Positions 28,614 through 40,072 are shown, numbered from the stretch's first letter. The stretch is 64,000 nt of DNA from Thalassotalea marina (GCF_014656435.1 NZ_BNCK01000010.1:142600-206599); one strand, 5' to 3'. The notes: generated by a model from the sequence alone, not told the origin. Translations and numbers: made by a program.

Positions 28614-29875
28614 TGGAAAACTTTATGGCGTGGATCGAAAAACGTTTGCCATTCATGGATGCCATGAACAAGCATGCGATTCAATATCCTGCACCGAAAA
28701 ACTTCAACTTTTGGTACGTTTTCGGTATTTTGGCAACAGTAGTACTTGTTAACCAAATCTTGACCGGTATCTGGTTAACGATGAACTATGAACCATCAGG
28801 TGATGGTGCATTTGCTTCAATTGAATACATCATGCGTGACGTTGACTACGGTTGGTTGCTACGTTACATGCATTCAACAGGTGCTTCAGCATTCTTCGTT
28901 GTTGTTTATCTTCACATGTTCCGTGGTTTAATCTACGGCTCATATCAAAAGCCACGTGAATTACTGTGGATCTTCGGTATGCTAATTTACTTAGTATTAA
29001 TGGCTGAAGCTTTCATGGGTTACCTACTACCTTGGGGTAACATGTCATACTGGGGGGCACAGGTAATCATCGGATTATTTGGTGCGATTCCTGTTGTTGG
29101 TGAAGAACTTACTATTTGGATCAAAGGTGACTACGTTATCTCTGGTGCTACGTTGAACAGATTCTTCGCACTTCACGTAATTGCTTTACCATTAGTATTG
29201 TGTGTTCTTGTATTTTTACACATCATTGCACTTCACGAAGTTGGTTCAAATAACCCAGACGGTACTGACATTAAAAAGCCAAAAGGCAGTGTACCTCCTG
29301 AAGAGCAAAGCAAATTTACTTTCCACAAACAATACACTAAGAAATACGATATTGTAGACGCGATTCCTTTCCACCCATACTACACGGTGAAAGATTTAGT
29401 CGCAGTTGTGATCTTCTTAATTGGTTTTAGCTGGGTAATGTTCTTTGCTCCAGAAGGTGGTGGTTACTTCATTGAAGCGCCAAACTTCGAACCTGCAAAT
29501 GGTTTGAAAACACCTGAACACATCGCACCAGTTTGGTACTTCGGACCGTTTTATACTATCCTGCGTGTTGTTCCTGATAAGTTAATGGGCGCGCTATTAA
29601 TGTTTGCCGCTATCGGTATGTTATTTGCGTTACCATGGTTTGATCGCGGTACAGTTCGTTCAATTCGTTATCGTAGTAAGTTACACCTACTTAACATTAC
29701 ACAATTTGCTATCTGTTTTGTCATTTTGGGTATTTTAGGTACTAAACCTGCAACTGACTTGAATAACCTTATTGGTGTTATTGCTACCTTTGGTTATTTC
29801 GGATTCTTCGTCGCCTTGTGGTTCTACAGTAAAGGTGAGAAAACTAAGCCAGTTCCAGAGAGGGTAACAGGATAA
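28613..29875 (+). CDS. petB: Cytochrome b subunit of the bc1 complex
   Basis: A 420-residue membrane protein with about eight helices carrying the two b haems and the Qo and Qi quinone sites. The PEWY-like motif of the Qo site appears as PVWYFGPFY. The haem histidines are in LLRYMHSTGASAFF and NRFFALHVIALP. It is translationally coupled to petA and petC by one-base overlaps. Confidence 0.98.
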   Translation: MENFMAWIEKRLPFMDAMNKHAIQYPAPKNFNFWYVFGILATVVLVNQILTGIWLTMNYEPSGDGAFASIEYIMRDVDYGWLLRYMHSTGASAFFVVVYLHMFRGLIYGSYQKPRELLWIFGMLIYLVLMAEAFMGYLLPWGNMSYWGAQVIIGLFGAIPVVGEELTIWIKGDYVISGATLNRFFALHVIALPLVLCVLVFLHIIALHEVGSNNPDGTDIKKPKGSVPPEEQSKFTFHKQYTKKYDIVDAIPFHPYYTVKDLVAVVIFLIGFSWVMFFAPEGGGYFIEAPNFEPANGLKTPEHIAPVWYFGPFYTILRVVPDKLMGALLMFAAIGMLFALPWFDRGTVRSIRYRSKLHLLNITQFAICFVILGILGTKPATDLNNLIGVIATFGYFGFFVALWFYSKGEKTKPVPERVTG

Positions 29876-30573
29876 TGAGAAAGTTAATCGTAACGATTTT
29901 AGCATGTGTGCCTTTTCTAGCGTTTGCTGCTGGGCCTACGATGCCGCTTGATAAAGCGAATAATGATTTAAGTGATAAAGAATCTTTAAAAAGAGGCTTT
30001 GAAGCTTACTTACAAAACTGTTTAGGTTGTCATTCATTACAGTACCAACGTTACAATCGTACGTTTCGTGATTTAGGTATTAGTGACGAAGAAGGCAAAG
30101 AAAAGTACATGCCTACGGGTAAAAATGTTGGTGACCACATCCAAAACGCAATGCCGAAAAAAGATGCGGCAGCGTGGTTTGGTACTGCGCCACCAGATTT
30201 AACGTTAATTGCTCGTTTGAAAAGCCCTGACTACATTTACACTTATATGCGTTCTTTCTACCAAGATCCAGAACGTCCATTTGGTGTAAACAACAAGGTG
30301 TTTAAAGACGTTGGTATGCCTCACGTGTTACAAGGCTTACAAGGTTTACAAACGATTGACGAGCATGGTGAATTAACGCCAGCTACTGGTGGTCAAATGT
30401 CACCAGAAGAATACGACGAGTATATTCGCGACCTAACTAACTTTTTAGAGTATGTAGGCGAGCCGAATAAACTTGAGCGTGAGCAAATGGGTTACTATGT
30501 GATTGGTTTCTTACTAATCTTATTAGTGTTCTCATACTTGCTTAAGAAAGAATACTGGAGAGACGTACACTAA
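29875..30573 (+). CDS. petC: Cytochrome c1
   Basis: A 232-residue c-type cytochrome with a cleavable signal peptide (ending FLAFAAG), the haem-binding motif CLGCH (about residues 49-53) and a C-terminal membrane anchor (YYVIGFLLILLVFSYLL). The axial methionine is likely in DVGMPHVLQ. It is the last gene of petABC. Confidence 0.98.
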   Translation: MRKLIVTILACVPFLAFAAGPTMPLDKANNDLSDKESLKRGFEAYLQNCLGCHSLQYQRYNRTFRDLGISDEEGKEKYMPTGKNVGDHIQNAMPKKDAAAWFGTAPPDLTLIARLKSPDYIYTYMRSFYQDPERPFGVNNKVFKDVGMPHVLQGLQGLQTIDEHGELTPATGGQMSPEEYDEYIRDLTNFLEYVGEPNKLEREQMGYYVIGFLLILLVFSYLLKKEYWRDVH

Positions 30574-30600
30574 TTGTACAAATCTCGGTAATAGAATCTA

Positions 30601-30624
30601 TTGGGGGCTAAGGCCCCCTTTGTT
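30601..30624 (+). terminator. Hairpin after petC
   Basis: GGGGGC pairs perfectly with GCCCCC around TAAG and is followed by TTTG. The short T run suggests a partial terminator that may let some transcription into sspAB. Confidence 0.75.
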
Positions 30625-30653
30625 AGTTATTATAAATTACTTTTGGAGGCAAA

Positions 30654-31295
30654 ATGGCCGTAGCTGCAAACAAACGCTCTGTCATGAATCTTTATTCTCA
30701 TGCTGATGATATGTACAGCCATCAAACTCGCATCGTATTAGCAGAGAAAGGCGTTGGTGTAGATATTCACTTAGTTGATATGGCGAATTTGCCAGAAGAT
30801 TTATTGGACCTAAACCCTTACGGTACGGTTCCAACATTAATTGACCGTGAATTAGCTCTATATGAAGCGTCAATTATCATTGAATACCTAGATGAGAGAT
30901 TTCCGCATCCACCGTTAATGCCAGTTTATCCTGTATCTCGTGGTCGCAGTCGTTTAATGATGCACCGCATTGAGCAAGACTGGTACAGTTTAGCAAAAAC
31001 GATTATGAGTGGTTCAGCGGAAGAAGCTGAAAAAGCACGTAAAGAATTAACTGAAAGCTTATTAAGCGTAGCACCAATCTTAAATGAAGCACCTTACTTT
31101 ATGAGTGAAGAGTTTAGTTTAGTCGATTGTTACTTGGCACCACTATTATGGCGTTTACCTGTATTAGGCATTGAACTAACAGGTAACGGTGCTAAGGAAA
31201 TGAAATCATACATGCTGAAATTGTTTGAGCGTGATTCTTTCCAAGCATCTTTAACTGAAGCCGAGCGTGAATTACGCTTTGGTGCCTCTGTATAA
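30654..31295 (+). CDS. sspA: Stringent starvation protein A
   Basis: A 213-residue GST-fold protein that binds RNA polymerase and changes transcription under starvation and acid stress. The N-terminal thioredoxin-like domain (LYSHADDMYSHQTRIVLAEKG) and the PLMPVYPVSRGRSRLMMHRIE segment identify it; the classical GST catalytic residue is not conserved, as in SspA. GGAGG precedes the ATG. It overlaps sspB by one base. Confidence 0.96.
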   Translation: MAVAANKRSVMNLYSHADDMYSHQTRIVLAEKGVGVDIHLVDMANLPEDLLDLNPYGTVPTLIDRELALYEASIIIEYLDERFPHPPLMPVYPVSRGRSRLMMHRIEQDWYSLAKTIMSGSAEEAEKARKELTESLLSVAPILNEAPYFMSEEFSLVDCYLAPLLWRLPVLGIELTGNGAKEMKSYMLKLFERDSFQASLTEAERELRFGASV

Positions 31296-31735
31296 TGCCG
31301 ACAGAGATGACGTCTACCAAGCCCTACATCGTTAGGGCTTTTTACGACTGGATATGTGATAACGGCTTAACGCCATACATCGCTGTAGATGTTAGTGTTT
31401 ATGGTGTAATGGTTCCATTGGCTTTTGTTAATGATGGGCAGATTGTTTTAAATATTGCACCAGAGGCAGTAGGCTCTATTGCTTTAGAAGGTAGTGAAAT
31501 TCAATTTACTGCTCGATTTGGTGGTAAGTTAGAACACTTAGTTGTGCCATATGGCGCCATATCGGCGATTTACGCCAAAGAAAATGGTGCAGGTACATCA
31601 TTGGCCATTGAACACCCACCTGAGCAGGAGCAGGCACCGCAGCCATTAACTTCGGTTGATAGTAATAACGGTGATGATGATGAACCTAACCCGCCTAGGC
31701 CAAAAGGCAGGGCGAGTTTAAAAGTTGTGAAATAA
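31295..31735 (+). CDS. sspB: ClpXP protease specificity-enhancing factor SspB
   Basis: The adaptor that tethers ssrA-tagged proteins to ClpX. The substrate-binding domain fills about residues 9-115 (RAFYDWICDNGLTPYI). After an acidic, proline-rich linker the C-terminal tail PKGRASLKVVK is the ClpX-docking peptide. The 146-residue length is standard, and the overlapping TAATG couples it to sspA. Confidence 0.97.
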   Translation: MPTEMTSTKPYIVRAFYDWICDNGLTPYIAVDVSVYGVMVPLAFVNDGQIVLNIAPEAVGSIALEGSEIQFTARFGGKLEHLVVPYGAISAIYAKENGAGTSLAIEHPPEQEQAPQPLTSVDSNNGDDDEPNPPRPKGRASLKVVK

Positions 31736-31764
31736 AAAAATCCACCTTCTGGTGGATTTTTTAT
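31732..31764. terminator. Bidirectional terminator between sspB and dolP
   Basis: AAATCCACC and GGTGGATTT flank a TTCT loop, with A7 on the left and T6 on the right. It serves both convergent transcripts. Confidence 0.9.
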
Positions 31765-31782
31765 ACGTTGAATTAAGCAACT

Positions 31783-32361
31783 TTATTGGATGATTTCAAA
31801 CATCTTGAAAACTCGATTTACACCACCAACATGGCGTGCAATTTCTATCGCTTGAGCTGCTTCTGGGGCAGTGATTAATCCCATCAAAAAGACTTCGCCA
31901 TTTTCCGTGACTACTTTAATGTTGGTTGCATCAAGATTATCGCTGGCAAATAAAGCTGTTTTTACCTTAGAGGTTAACCAAACATCATTTGAACGTGTCG
32001 TCAGTGATGTGGTGTTACTAACGCGAATTTGGTCGTGGATAAACTCTACGCCATCTACTTGATTTAGCGTTTTAATTGCTAAGTCTTTTAAATAAGTATT
32101 TGGCGCTTGCCCTACAATTAACACTTTAGCGTTTACGCTAACTACTTGTAAATTGGCATTTTTAGTTAATCCTTCTGCCTCGGCAAGTCTCGCGTGTGCA
32201 GTAAACTCAATGGTATGGTCATCAATTTGCTTACCTAAGCTGCGATTATCATTGGCAACAGTGGCACCACCAACAACGCCAACAACAGCAGCAGCTACGC
32301 AACCCTGTAGTAGGGCGACACTGGCAGCAACCAGCAAAAATTTCGCAGATTTCTTATGCAT
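31783..32361 (-). CDS. dolP: Outer-membrane lipoprotein DolP (two BON domains)
   Basis: A 192-residue lipoprotein (lipobox LLQGC) with two BON domains (about 45-115 and 120-190) that supports outer-membrane integrity and BAM function. The second domain has SKVKTALFASDNLDATNIKVVTENGEVFLMG. It ends the lpoA-yraN-diaA-dolP run, beginning two bases after diaA. Confidence 0.95.
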   Translation of the reverse strand: MHKKSAKFLLVAASVALLQGCVAAAVVGVVGGATVANDNRSLGKQIDDHTIEFTAHARLAEAEGLTKNANLQVVSVNAKVLIVGQAPNTYLKDLAIKTLNQVDGVEFIHDQIRVSNTTSLTTRSNDVWLTSKVKTALFASDNLDATNIKVVTENGEVFLMGLITAPEAAQAIEIARHVGGVNRVFKMFEIIQ

Positions 32362-32363
32362 GC

Positions 32364-33349
<986 letters not shown>

Positions 33350-33363
<14 letters not shown>

Positions 33364-35197
33364 TTTCTTCTACCTTGTCCCTTTGATAACTGCCCCATAA
33401 CAAGCTGCGAGTTAATACGCCGTTGTTGTCTAGTTTTAGTATGCCAGTTTGTCCATAGTGTCTGATATAGGGGTATTGCTTGAACATATCAAACTTTCTG
33501 ATTAGCGAAACACTGTCGTAACCCATAGCAAATATACGCTCCAAACTGTCTCCACGTTGAGGCCATATTTGAGCATTTAGTGCTTTGAGCGCTTGGTTTT
33601 GTTGCTTACTTTTTAATAGCCAAGGCATTTCTGTAAAAGTTAACCCGGTTAAATCTCGGTTATCACTTTTATCTGAATCGTCACTATGGCTTCTTGAGCT
33701 GGCATAAACAGGAATTGCATGGGCAAACGGTGAAATATTCACGTCGATATATGGTTTTAATAATCGAGTTTCCATTGGAGACGCTATGATGTATATCATG
33801 TCGATGTCTAGTCGATTGCGTGCTTCTGTTTTTAGTTTTTGTCTAATACGTTGATCAATTTCGGCAATACGCTTCTCACTTAAATCCAATTCAAGAGTGT
33901 CTTTTAGCTTATCAGTGATTTTACTGGCATCTTCAAAATGAATAACTTCTGGAATTCGACCTGTATTGAGCAGCCAGTGTTTACTAAAGGTATCCGCGAT
34001 GCGTTGACTAATTGCATCAGATTGGGCAAACACGATTGGCGATAAATAGTTATGTTTACTTAAAGTAGTCGCCGCTTGAACTGCCTCATCTTCTGGGTTC
34101 ATCGACAACACCATATGGTGTGTTTGTAACTGCCCTTGAGTGGGTAAATTAAGTAACAGTGTTGGCCAGTATAATGTTGGGTCAGCTATATAAGCGTCGA
34201 CGTTAGGTTTAAGTAGTGGGCCAATCACTTTGTCGACATTAAGTTCGCTCAATTGATTGGCTAGCATGGTGAAATCTAATGTATTGGTATCGATAAAATG
34301 CAGCGTTGTATCACTGTTTGCACCGTAAGCAGACAAAATACCCTGTTGAGCAGCTTCACCCGCGGTTCGTCGTTGGCCTGATAAAGGCAATAAAACAGCA
34401 ATATTTTGCTCTTGTTGTTCTGCATTGTTATTAATTGTTGTTAATTGTCCGAGAATAACATTGGCGGGATGCGCTGAAAATTCGCGTTGCCATTGTGCTA
34501 GGTAGCGCATAAACGTATCTGGTTGATGGCCAAATCGATGAGCAAAATTAAGTAATTGCTTCCAACCGTTAAAATAGGGAGGTTTCAACGCTTCTAGTTC
34601 GTCAATTTCCCATTGAGATAATTGGTTTAATAACTGCCAAACGTTAGACGCTTGAGCTATATAATCTGTTTTGGGTGCAAAGTTGAGTGCATGTAACTGC
34701 GCATTAAGCGCTTCTATACTCAGCCCTCTGGCTGATTGCACGTCAGATAAAACATGATAATAAGCTGCAGAATTTTTCCCCTTGCTAGGCAGATAATCTT
34801 GGCTTTTTACTAAGGCATTGTATGCTTCTTGATAAAGCTGCAAGTGGAGTAAGCTTTCAGCAATGAAAATACTCAATTGATATTGTTCGTCGGTGTGCTC
34901 TGTTAAAACTTTGCTTTGTCGTGCCAACCATAACGCTTTTTTGTGTTCACCTTGTGTTACCAGTAATGGAATCGCTTTTAGTATTAAGGCAACGCTTTCA
35001 TTGGGCGATGCTTGTTGCGCTAATGCTAAATAATCATCTGCGGTTTGTGCTGATGAACTATCTACCACACTTGGTTGTTTGCTATAGGTTTTATTGGTTA
35101 CTTTTTTCGGGCTACTAGAACAGCTAGCTAGCGTGACTATTATGGTCACTGCACAAAAATAACGAACAGAAGATGTTAAAAAGCCTTGATAATTCAC
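33350..35197 (-). CDS. lpoA: Penicillin-binding protein activator LpoA
   Basis: A 615-residue outer-membrane lipoprotein (lipobox LASC) that reaches through the periplasm to activate PBP1A. The N-terminal half is TPR-like; the C-terminal half is a periplasmic-binding-protein-like domain (IAVLLPLSGQRRTAGEAAQQG). It starts with GTG. It is divergent from rsmI across about 90 bases, as in E. coli. Confidence 0.95.
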
Positions 35198-35285
35198 AAA
35201 GAAAACCTGTTATTAATTGAATCATTCACGCATACATTGCTTTATAATAAACGCCTATGACCCTTTGCTCAACAGAACAATCTCG

Positions 35286-36134
35286 ATGAATATAACTTCT
35301 ACGGACTCTGGAACCCTTTATATTGTCGCCACACCGATAGGAAACCTAGGTGATATCAGTCAACGTGCAATCGATACCTTAACGCAAGTCGATATCATTG
35401 CCTGTGAAGATACACGTCATACCAAGAAGTTGCTCAGTGCATTCTCAATTACCAATAAAACGTTTTCCTTACATGATCACAATGAAAGGCAAAAACAAGA
35501 ATATATCGCTAAGTTGTTATCCTCGGGTAAAAATGTTGCTTTGGTCTCAGATGCAGGTACGCCGCTAATTAGTGACCCTGGTTTTCATATTGTTAGGTTT
35601 TGTCGTGAACACGGCTTCAATGTTTCACCAATTCCGGGTGCATGTGCTGCAATATCAGCACTAAGTGCTGCTGGCTTGCCAACAGACAGGTTCAGTTTTG
35701 AAGGGTTTTTACCATCAAAAACCGGCGCTAGAAAAGCGATATTATCGAGTCTGGCTAATGAAGCTCGTACTATGGTGTTCTATGACGCGCCTCGCAGGGC
35801 GATTGACACAGTGCAAGATATTGTTGAAGTGCTTGGCGGCGAAAGGACTATTGTTATCGCTAGGGAATTAACCAAAACATTTGAAACTATTTATAGCGAT
35901 ACAGCATCTAGTATTTTAGCTTGGCTTTCACAAGACCCTAATCAACTCAAGGGTGAAATGGTGTTAATTATTGAAGGTGCACCTGAAAAAGAAGGACAAC
36001 TGACGCCAGAAGTTGAAAATACCTTAAAACTGCTTTTAAACGAATTGCCACCTAAAAAGGCATGTGCAATAACCGCTGAAATATACGGGTTAAATAAAAA
36101 AGCCTTGTATGAGCTAGCGTTAAGCTACAAGTAA
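35286..36134 (+). CDS. rsmI: 16S rRNA (cytidine-2'-O)-methyltransferase RsmI
   Basis: A tetrapyrrole-methylase-fold enzyme that 2'-O-methylates C1402 of 16S rRNA. It opens TLYIVATPIGNLGDISQRA and has the AcEDTRHTKKLL segment, VSDAGTPLISDPG and PIPGACAAISALS. ATG 35286 gives 282 residues; the frame extends 23 codons upstream without family similarity. Confidence 0.96.
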   Translation: MNITSTDSGTLYIVATPIGNLGDISQRAIDTLTQVDIIACEDTRHTKKLLSAFSITNKTFSLHDHNERQKQEYIAKLLSSGKNVALVSDAGTPLISDPGFHIVRFCREHGFNVSPIPGACAAISALSAAGLPTDRFSFEGFLPSKTGARKAILSSLANEARTMVFYDAPRRAIDTVQDIVEVLGGERTIVIARELTKTFETIYSDTASSILAWLSQDPNQLKGEMVLIIEGAPEKEGQLTPEVENTLKLLLNELPPKKACAITAEIYGLNKKALYELALSYK

Positions 36135-36208
36135 CTTGATTGTCATCAAGTTTACTTCGCTGATAATACAGTTATACTGGTTGACCAATAAATGACGTTG
36201 TAAATGAT

Positions 36209-36616
36209 ATGCAAAAGACTTTTGACAGTGACATCGCACATGGACAGTTTGAGGTGTCATGCCAAGGACAAATCATTTTTGTCAAACTACAGGGCAGCTT
36301 CAATTGCGCCGCGATAAAGGCGTATGCGCAAGCGGTTAAAGATGAAATCATGTCGTTTGAGGGAAAATCATTTGCCATGTTGGTGAATGATATACAGGTA
36401 GAAGGTGGTACGCCTGAAGCATACGACGCGTTAAACGATTATAATGCTTGGTTAAATGAACAAGCTATCATTGCTAAGGCATTCATATTAAGCTCAATAG
36501 CTTTAAAAGATATTATTATCAATAGAACACCAGAGCTTCAACGACAAAACATCGCCTTTTTTGAACATTCAAAAGAAGCTATTGCGTGGCTAGAAGAGCA
36601 AATTCAGCGGTATTAA
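36209..36616 (+). CDS. STAS-like domain protein (copy 2)
   Basis: A 135-residue soluble protein with the same size and order of elements as the protein at 18826-19242. It opens HGQFEVSCQGQIIFVKLQGSF, then AYAQAVKD, FAMLVNDI, and ends EAIAWLEEQI. Identity to copy 1 is low but the pattern of conserved glycine, aromatic and C-terminal WL positions matches. No catalytic motif is visible. Function unknown; STAS-like folds usually mediate protein or small-ligand binding. Confidence 0.62.
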   Translation: MQKTFDSDIAHGQFEVSCQGQIIFVKLQGSFNCAAIKAYAQAVKDEIMSFEGKSFAMLVNDIQVEGGTPEAYDALNDYNAWLNEQAIIAKAFILSSIALKDIIINRTPELQRQNIAFFEHSKEAIAWLEEQIQRY

Positions 36617-36745
36617 CCGTTATAACTCATTAATTCAAATTTTCAATGCTATTGTAGTTTTTTTATACTAGCTATAAACTGGAGAGGACAATTACGCAGT
36701 TTGTTATTATTTCAACATTACAATAATGAAATTGAAGGATCAAAC

Positions 36746-37531
36746 ATGCGTAGAAAAGCTCCTCTTATCATCACTCCTGTATTTTTATCTTTGACCCTGT
36801 CTGGTTGTCAATCGACAATAGAAGCAGTATCAACTGGCGTTGGTGCCGTAGGGGCAAACTATTTTTGCAACAAAAAAGGTTATAAAGAATACCGAGCATT
36901 ATGTTTAGTTGGTGGTGCATTTGTTGGTAATTTACTTGGTAAAAAATTGGCAAAATACCTCAGTGAAGAAGATCAAGTGTCGATGGCAAAAACCACACAA
37001 AAGTCTTTGGAGCAAGGCACGACACATTCTTGGGAAAACCCAGAGAATAACACCAAGGGAAGCACAAAGGTGTTGAGTTCTAGTGTTCAATCTAAGCCAC
37101 AAACTGTCAAAGTGTTAAAAAAACGCGTTGAGCAAGTCCCACCGTTAGAAATGATCGGAGAAATATATCAGGCCACTAAAAATGGTAATGTCAGGGGGGG
37201 GCCCAGTACGGATTATCAAACGGTTAAACAAATTAATGTCAATCAAATGGTAGAAGTTATTGGCAAAGTAAAAGGCAAATCCTGGTACATGATCAGTGAG
37301 GGTGGAGTTGGGAGTGGTTTTGTTTTTCACTCACTAATAAAAAAAGCGCCAGAAGGTAGCTTTATTGAAGACACCACAGAATTTAATGACAGTGACGTTG
37401 AAGAAACACAAGTTGCAGCACAAAGTGTGTGCAGAAAAATTGAGCAGTCCATAACTTTGGCTGATGGCACAGTTCATTCTGAACAAATGGAGGCTTGTCA
37501 GGGACCCAATGGCTGGCAGGCTAAAGTGTAA
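36746..37531 (+). CDS. Lipoprotein with 17-kDa-antigen-like repeats and SH3 domain
   Basis: A 261-residue protein with a lipobox (LSGC, about residue 20), a glycine-rich hydrophobic stretch (VGGAFVGNLLGKKL), a SWENP segment and a C-terminal cysteine-flanked block (CRKIEQSITLADG to EACQGPNGWQ), all like Rickettsia 17-kDa surface antigens. A bacterial SH3 domain (about 140-195; VRGGPSTDYQTVKQI) is inserted. It probably binds peptidoglycan or the envelope. ATG 36746 has GAAGGA upstream. It lies 32 bases before the next gene, so the two may be co-transcribed. Confidence 0.78.
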   Translation: MRRKAPLIITPVFLSLTLSGCQSTIEAVSTGVGAVGANYFCNKKGYKEYRALCLVGGAFVGNLLGKKLAKYLSEEDQVSMAKTTQKSLEQGTTHSWENPENNTKGSTKVLSSSVQSKPQTVKVLKKRVEQVPPLEMIGEIYQATKNGNVRGGPSTDYQTVKQINVNQMVEVIGKVKGKSWYMISEGGVGSGFVFHSLIKKAPEGSFIEDTTEFNDSDVEETQVAAQSVCRKIEQSITLADGTVHSEQMEACQGPNGWQAKV

Positions 37532-37563
37532 TCTGCGCGATGTCATGCTAGAGGTGGGAAACT

Positions 37564-40035
37564 ATGCGATCAAAGTGTATTACTCTTTTTAGCGTTATCA
37601 TATTAAACAGCCTTTTAATTCTGGATAACAGTTTTGCGGCTGAACGTGAATTATCGTCAAATCAAGACGCTAGATTAGTTTTAGAAAATGGCTATCAATG
37701 TGGAAAGCCTATTACCGTGACGGCACACACAGATACCGCTGACTACTTTGATCATAATATTGAGCGAGTTGAGAAGTTGCTCCGGCAAGCTCGGATGATC
37801 TTAAGCTTTGAATGTAAGCAAGTTAGTCACATCAACCTAATCGGAAAAACGCAAAATATCGAGATATATAAGGCCGAAGCTCTAAAAGGCAGCAGATGGC
37901 AAGCGATATCTTATCCTGCTCCTCTCGAAGGTTTGGCGATGCTATTTGCTAACCTTGAGCCTGATTGGTTTTATGCTGGGGTTATGTATTCAGAGCTACA
38001 GCGCTATATCCATTTACCAGGAATAAAAGGAACCTACCAATACGATATTTATGAGAAAGAGTTACTGAGAATGTTAAATGCAGTGGCGATTTCACCAGAA
38101 CAATTTCGTCAATACATTCTCTTTCCAGATAAACCGCTGGGTAGCTATGAAAATGCCGATAAACATTATCAAGATATTGTCAGCTTAATCCATTACTTTG
38201 ATGAAAATGCAGCAAAAGGCTATAGGGAAATAATCAATGAAGAAGCCCCATACTTAAAGGATTATTATTGGATGGCGCAAATCGAACCAATAACAGATAA
38301 AGACAAAACCTTTACTCAAGTAATTGTTAGCGCCATTCAATTAGACCAACATTTTAACAAGAGTGAGTTTACTGAGTATTTAGACTTGCAGCTGAGCAAC
38401 TTGGTCATTGGTGAAGTAAACTATTTATTAAGTACTATGGAACAAGCAACACTTGCGGATTTAGAGTCCTCTGCATATTACTTACTCGGCCTACCTAATG
38501 ATTCTTCATTAGTGAGTTTTCCAAAAACAAAGTCTGCTATACACCAGCTATCCCTGGAGCTTGTCGGCGAGGTGGATAAACGTGCAACTGAGATTCAACA
38601 GCAAGCTCAAATTGATATCGTCAATGAGGCTTTTGATTATCAAGAGTTGGAGGCGGCTTTGGTTCTTGGATATCAAGTAGCTGAAAATTTTGAACGTGCA
38701 GGCTTTGTTAAGCAGCAACAGGCCATACTGGCATTTACAACTGCCCGTGCAAAAACATTATTGTTAGATGGTTTACCTAGCTTTAAAGCGTGGCTAGTTG
38801 CATTACCTACGGAACATGAAGTCACTGAAATGTTGATTGCTAAAGCCCGCCTGTTTGCTCAGTTAAGCGAAGACTTTATCGAATATAAGGCGTATCAAGT
38901 GGCGGTGGAGGAAAAGCTTGAGCAACAAAAATTACCTCTGTGTAAAAATATGTTAAATGATGCTGGGGCTTGGTCATTAGATTTCAAAAAAACCATTTTA
39001 GTTGGCAGCAAACAACTTAATTTACTGGAGCTTTCATGTGACCTATATGTACATGGTCATATTGTAAAAGACTTTTCATGGGAGTGGTCACCAGGCAAAT
39101 ACTCTTTGGTTATTCAATCCGCTGAAGGTGATACCTTTCATTTAATTTTTAAAGCTAAAGAATCATTTTACGATCAAACCATAGTTATTGAACAGCTGGT
39201 AGTTGAAGACAAAGCTATGAGTTATACAGAAAAAGAGTGGCAGGCGTTGTTTACTTCGTTAACTTTAGCACCACCTTCAGGCGAACCAGATGAAAAAGGT
39301 ATTCGAGAATGTGATAAATTAGCGGGAGATAGAGATGACCCTAAAGCTTTAGTAAGAGGTATTGATTTTGATGATGAGAATATAGAAGTTAAGACTTTAG
39401 ATAGAGCTTTTGACGCCTGTATAGCGGCAGTTGAAAATGCACCAGATGACGCTAGGCAACAGTATCAGCTAGCAAGAATACTAATGTTTAATGGCGAACT
39501 TGACGCTGCACAAGACTATATCAAATTAGCATATGCTCAGAAATACCCTGCTGCTATTTATTTTCAGGCACAACACTTGTTGAGCATCGCGGATGACAAC
39601 AATGGCTTTGTCGACGCACTAGAGATGTTCGCCAAGGCAGGAAAAATGGGGTATCAACCAGGCAATGATATGGTGAAAACATTAAACCCTGATGGCATTG
39701 AATTTTTTCGTGATATTGCCCCACCGTCAGAGCAACAAGTATTGAACGCTTTAAGCAATAAAGGTAAAAGTGCCGATTTCATGGGAGTTTCTGCTAGTAC
39801 TAAGGTAGTTGGAGCAAAAATTAAAGAGTGCTTTCAAACTAGTGCCACAGATATGTCGTGTGAATATAAGCCAGTGATGCAATGTGCTATGTCGTCTGGT
39901 TATGGTGGTGCTTTTCAGTTGTTTACCAATTTAATGTCATCTGCAATGCAAGCCAGTTGTAACAGTGAGGTTTATTACACCTTTGGTAATTTTCGCCGAT
40001 TAAAAAATGGTAGTTGGCAGCAAGTTAAAGATTAG
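37564..40035 (+). CDS. Large secreted protein of unknown function
   Basis: An 823-residue protein with a Sec signal peptide (cleavage near residue 26, NSFAA). The body is mostly helical and I do not recognise a family. Residues about 610-720 look like TPR/Sel1-type repeats (ARQQYQLARILMFNGELDAAQDYIKLAY). A C-terminal cysteine-containing block (CFQTS, SCEYKPVMQCAM, QASCNSE) may form disulfides. GAGGTGGG precedes the ATG. It follows the SH3 lipoprotein closely, suggesting an envelope-located pair. Confidence 0.7.
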   Translation: MRSKCITLFSVIILNSLLILDNSFAAERELSSNQDARLVLENGYQCGKPITVTAHTDTADYFDHNIERVEKLLRQARMILSFECKQVSHINLIGKTQNIEIYKAEALKGSRWQAISYPAPLEGLAMLFANLEPDWFYAGVMYSELQRYIHLPGIKGTYQYDIYEKELLRMLNAVAISPEQFRQYILFPDKPLGSYENADKHYQDIVSLIHYFDENAAKGYREIINEEAPYLKDYYWMAQIEPITDKDKTFTQVIVSAIQLDQHFNKSEFTEYLDLQLSNLVIGEVNYLLSTMEQATLADLESSAYYLLGLPNDSSLVSFPKTKSAIHQLSLELVGEVDKRATEIQQQAQIDIVNEAFDYQELEAALVLGYQVAENFERAGFVKQQQAILAFTTARAKTLLLDGLPSFKAWLVALPTEHEVTEMLIAKARLFAQLSEDFIEYKAYQVAVEEKLEQQKLPLCKNMLNDAGAWSLDFKKTILVGSKQLNLLELSCDLYVHGHIVKDFSWEWSPGKYSLVIQSAEGDTFHLIFKAKESFYDQTIVIEQLVVEDKAMSYTEKEWQALFTSLTLAPPSGEPDEKGIRECDKLAGDRDDPKALVRGIDFDDENIEVKTLDRAFDACIAAVENAPDDARQQYQLARILMFNGELDAAQDYIKLAYAQKYPAAIYFQAQHLLSIADDNNGFVDALEMFAKAGKMGYQPGNDMVKTLNPDGIEFFRDIAPPSEQQVLNALSNKGKSADFMGVSASTKVVGAKIKECFQTSATDMSCEYKPVMQCAMSSGYGGAFQLFTNLMSSAMQASCNSEVYYTFGNFRRLKNGSWQQVKD

Positions 40036-40045
40036 CGTTATTTAA

Positions 40046-40072
40046 AAAGGAGTAGCGGGCTACTCCTTAAAT
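40046..40072. terminator. Hairpin between convergent genes
   Basis: AAGGAGTAG pairs with CTACTCCTT around CGGG. T or A runs are weak on both sides, so termination is probable but not strong. Confidence 0.6.

Noticed and set aside
37195..37205. G8C3 homopolymer as a frameshift site in the SH3 lipoprotein gene
   Set aside because: The frame continues into good SH3 and C-terminal family sequence on both sides, so no shift is needed.
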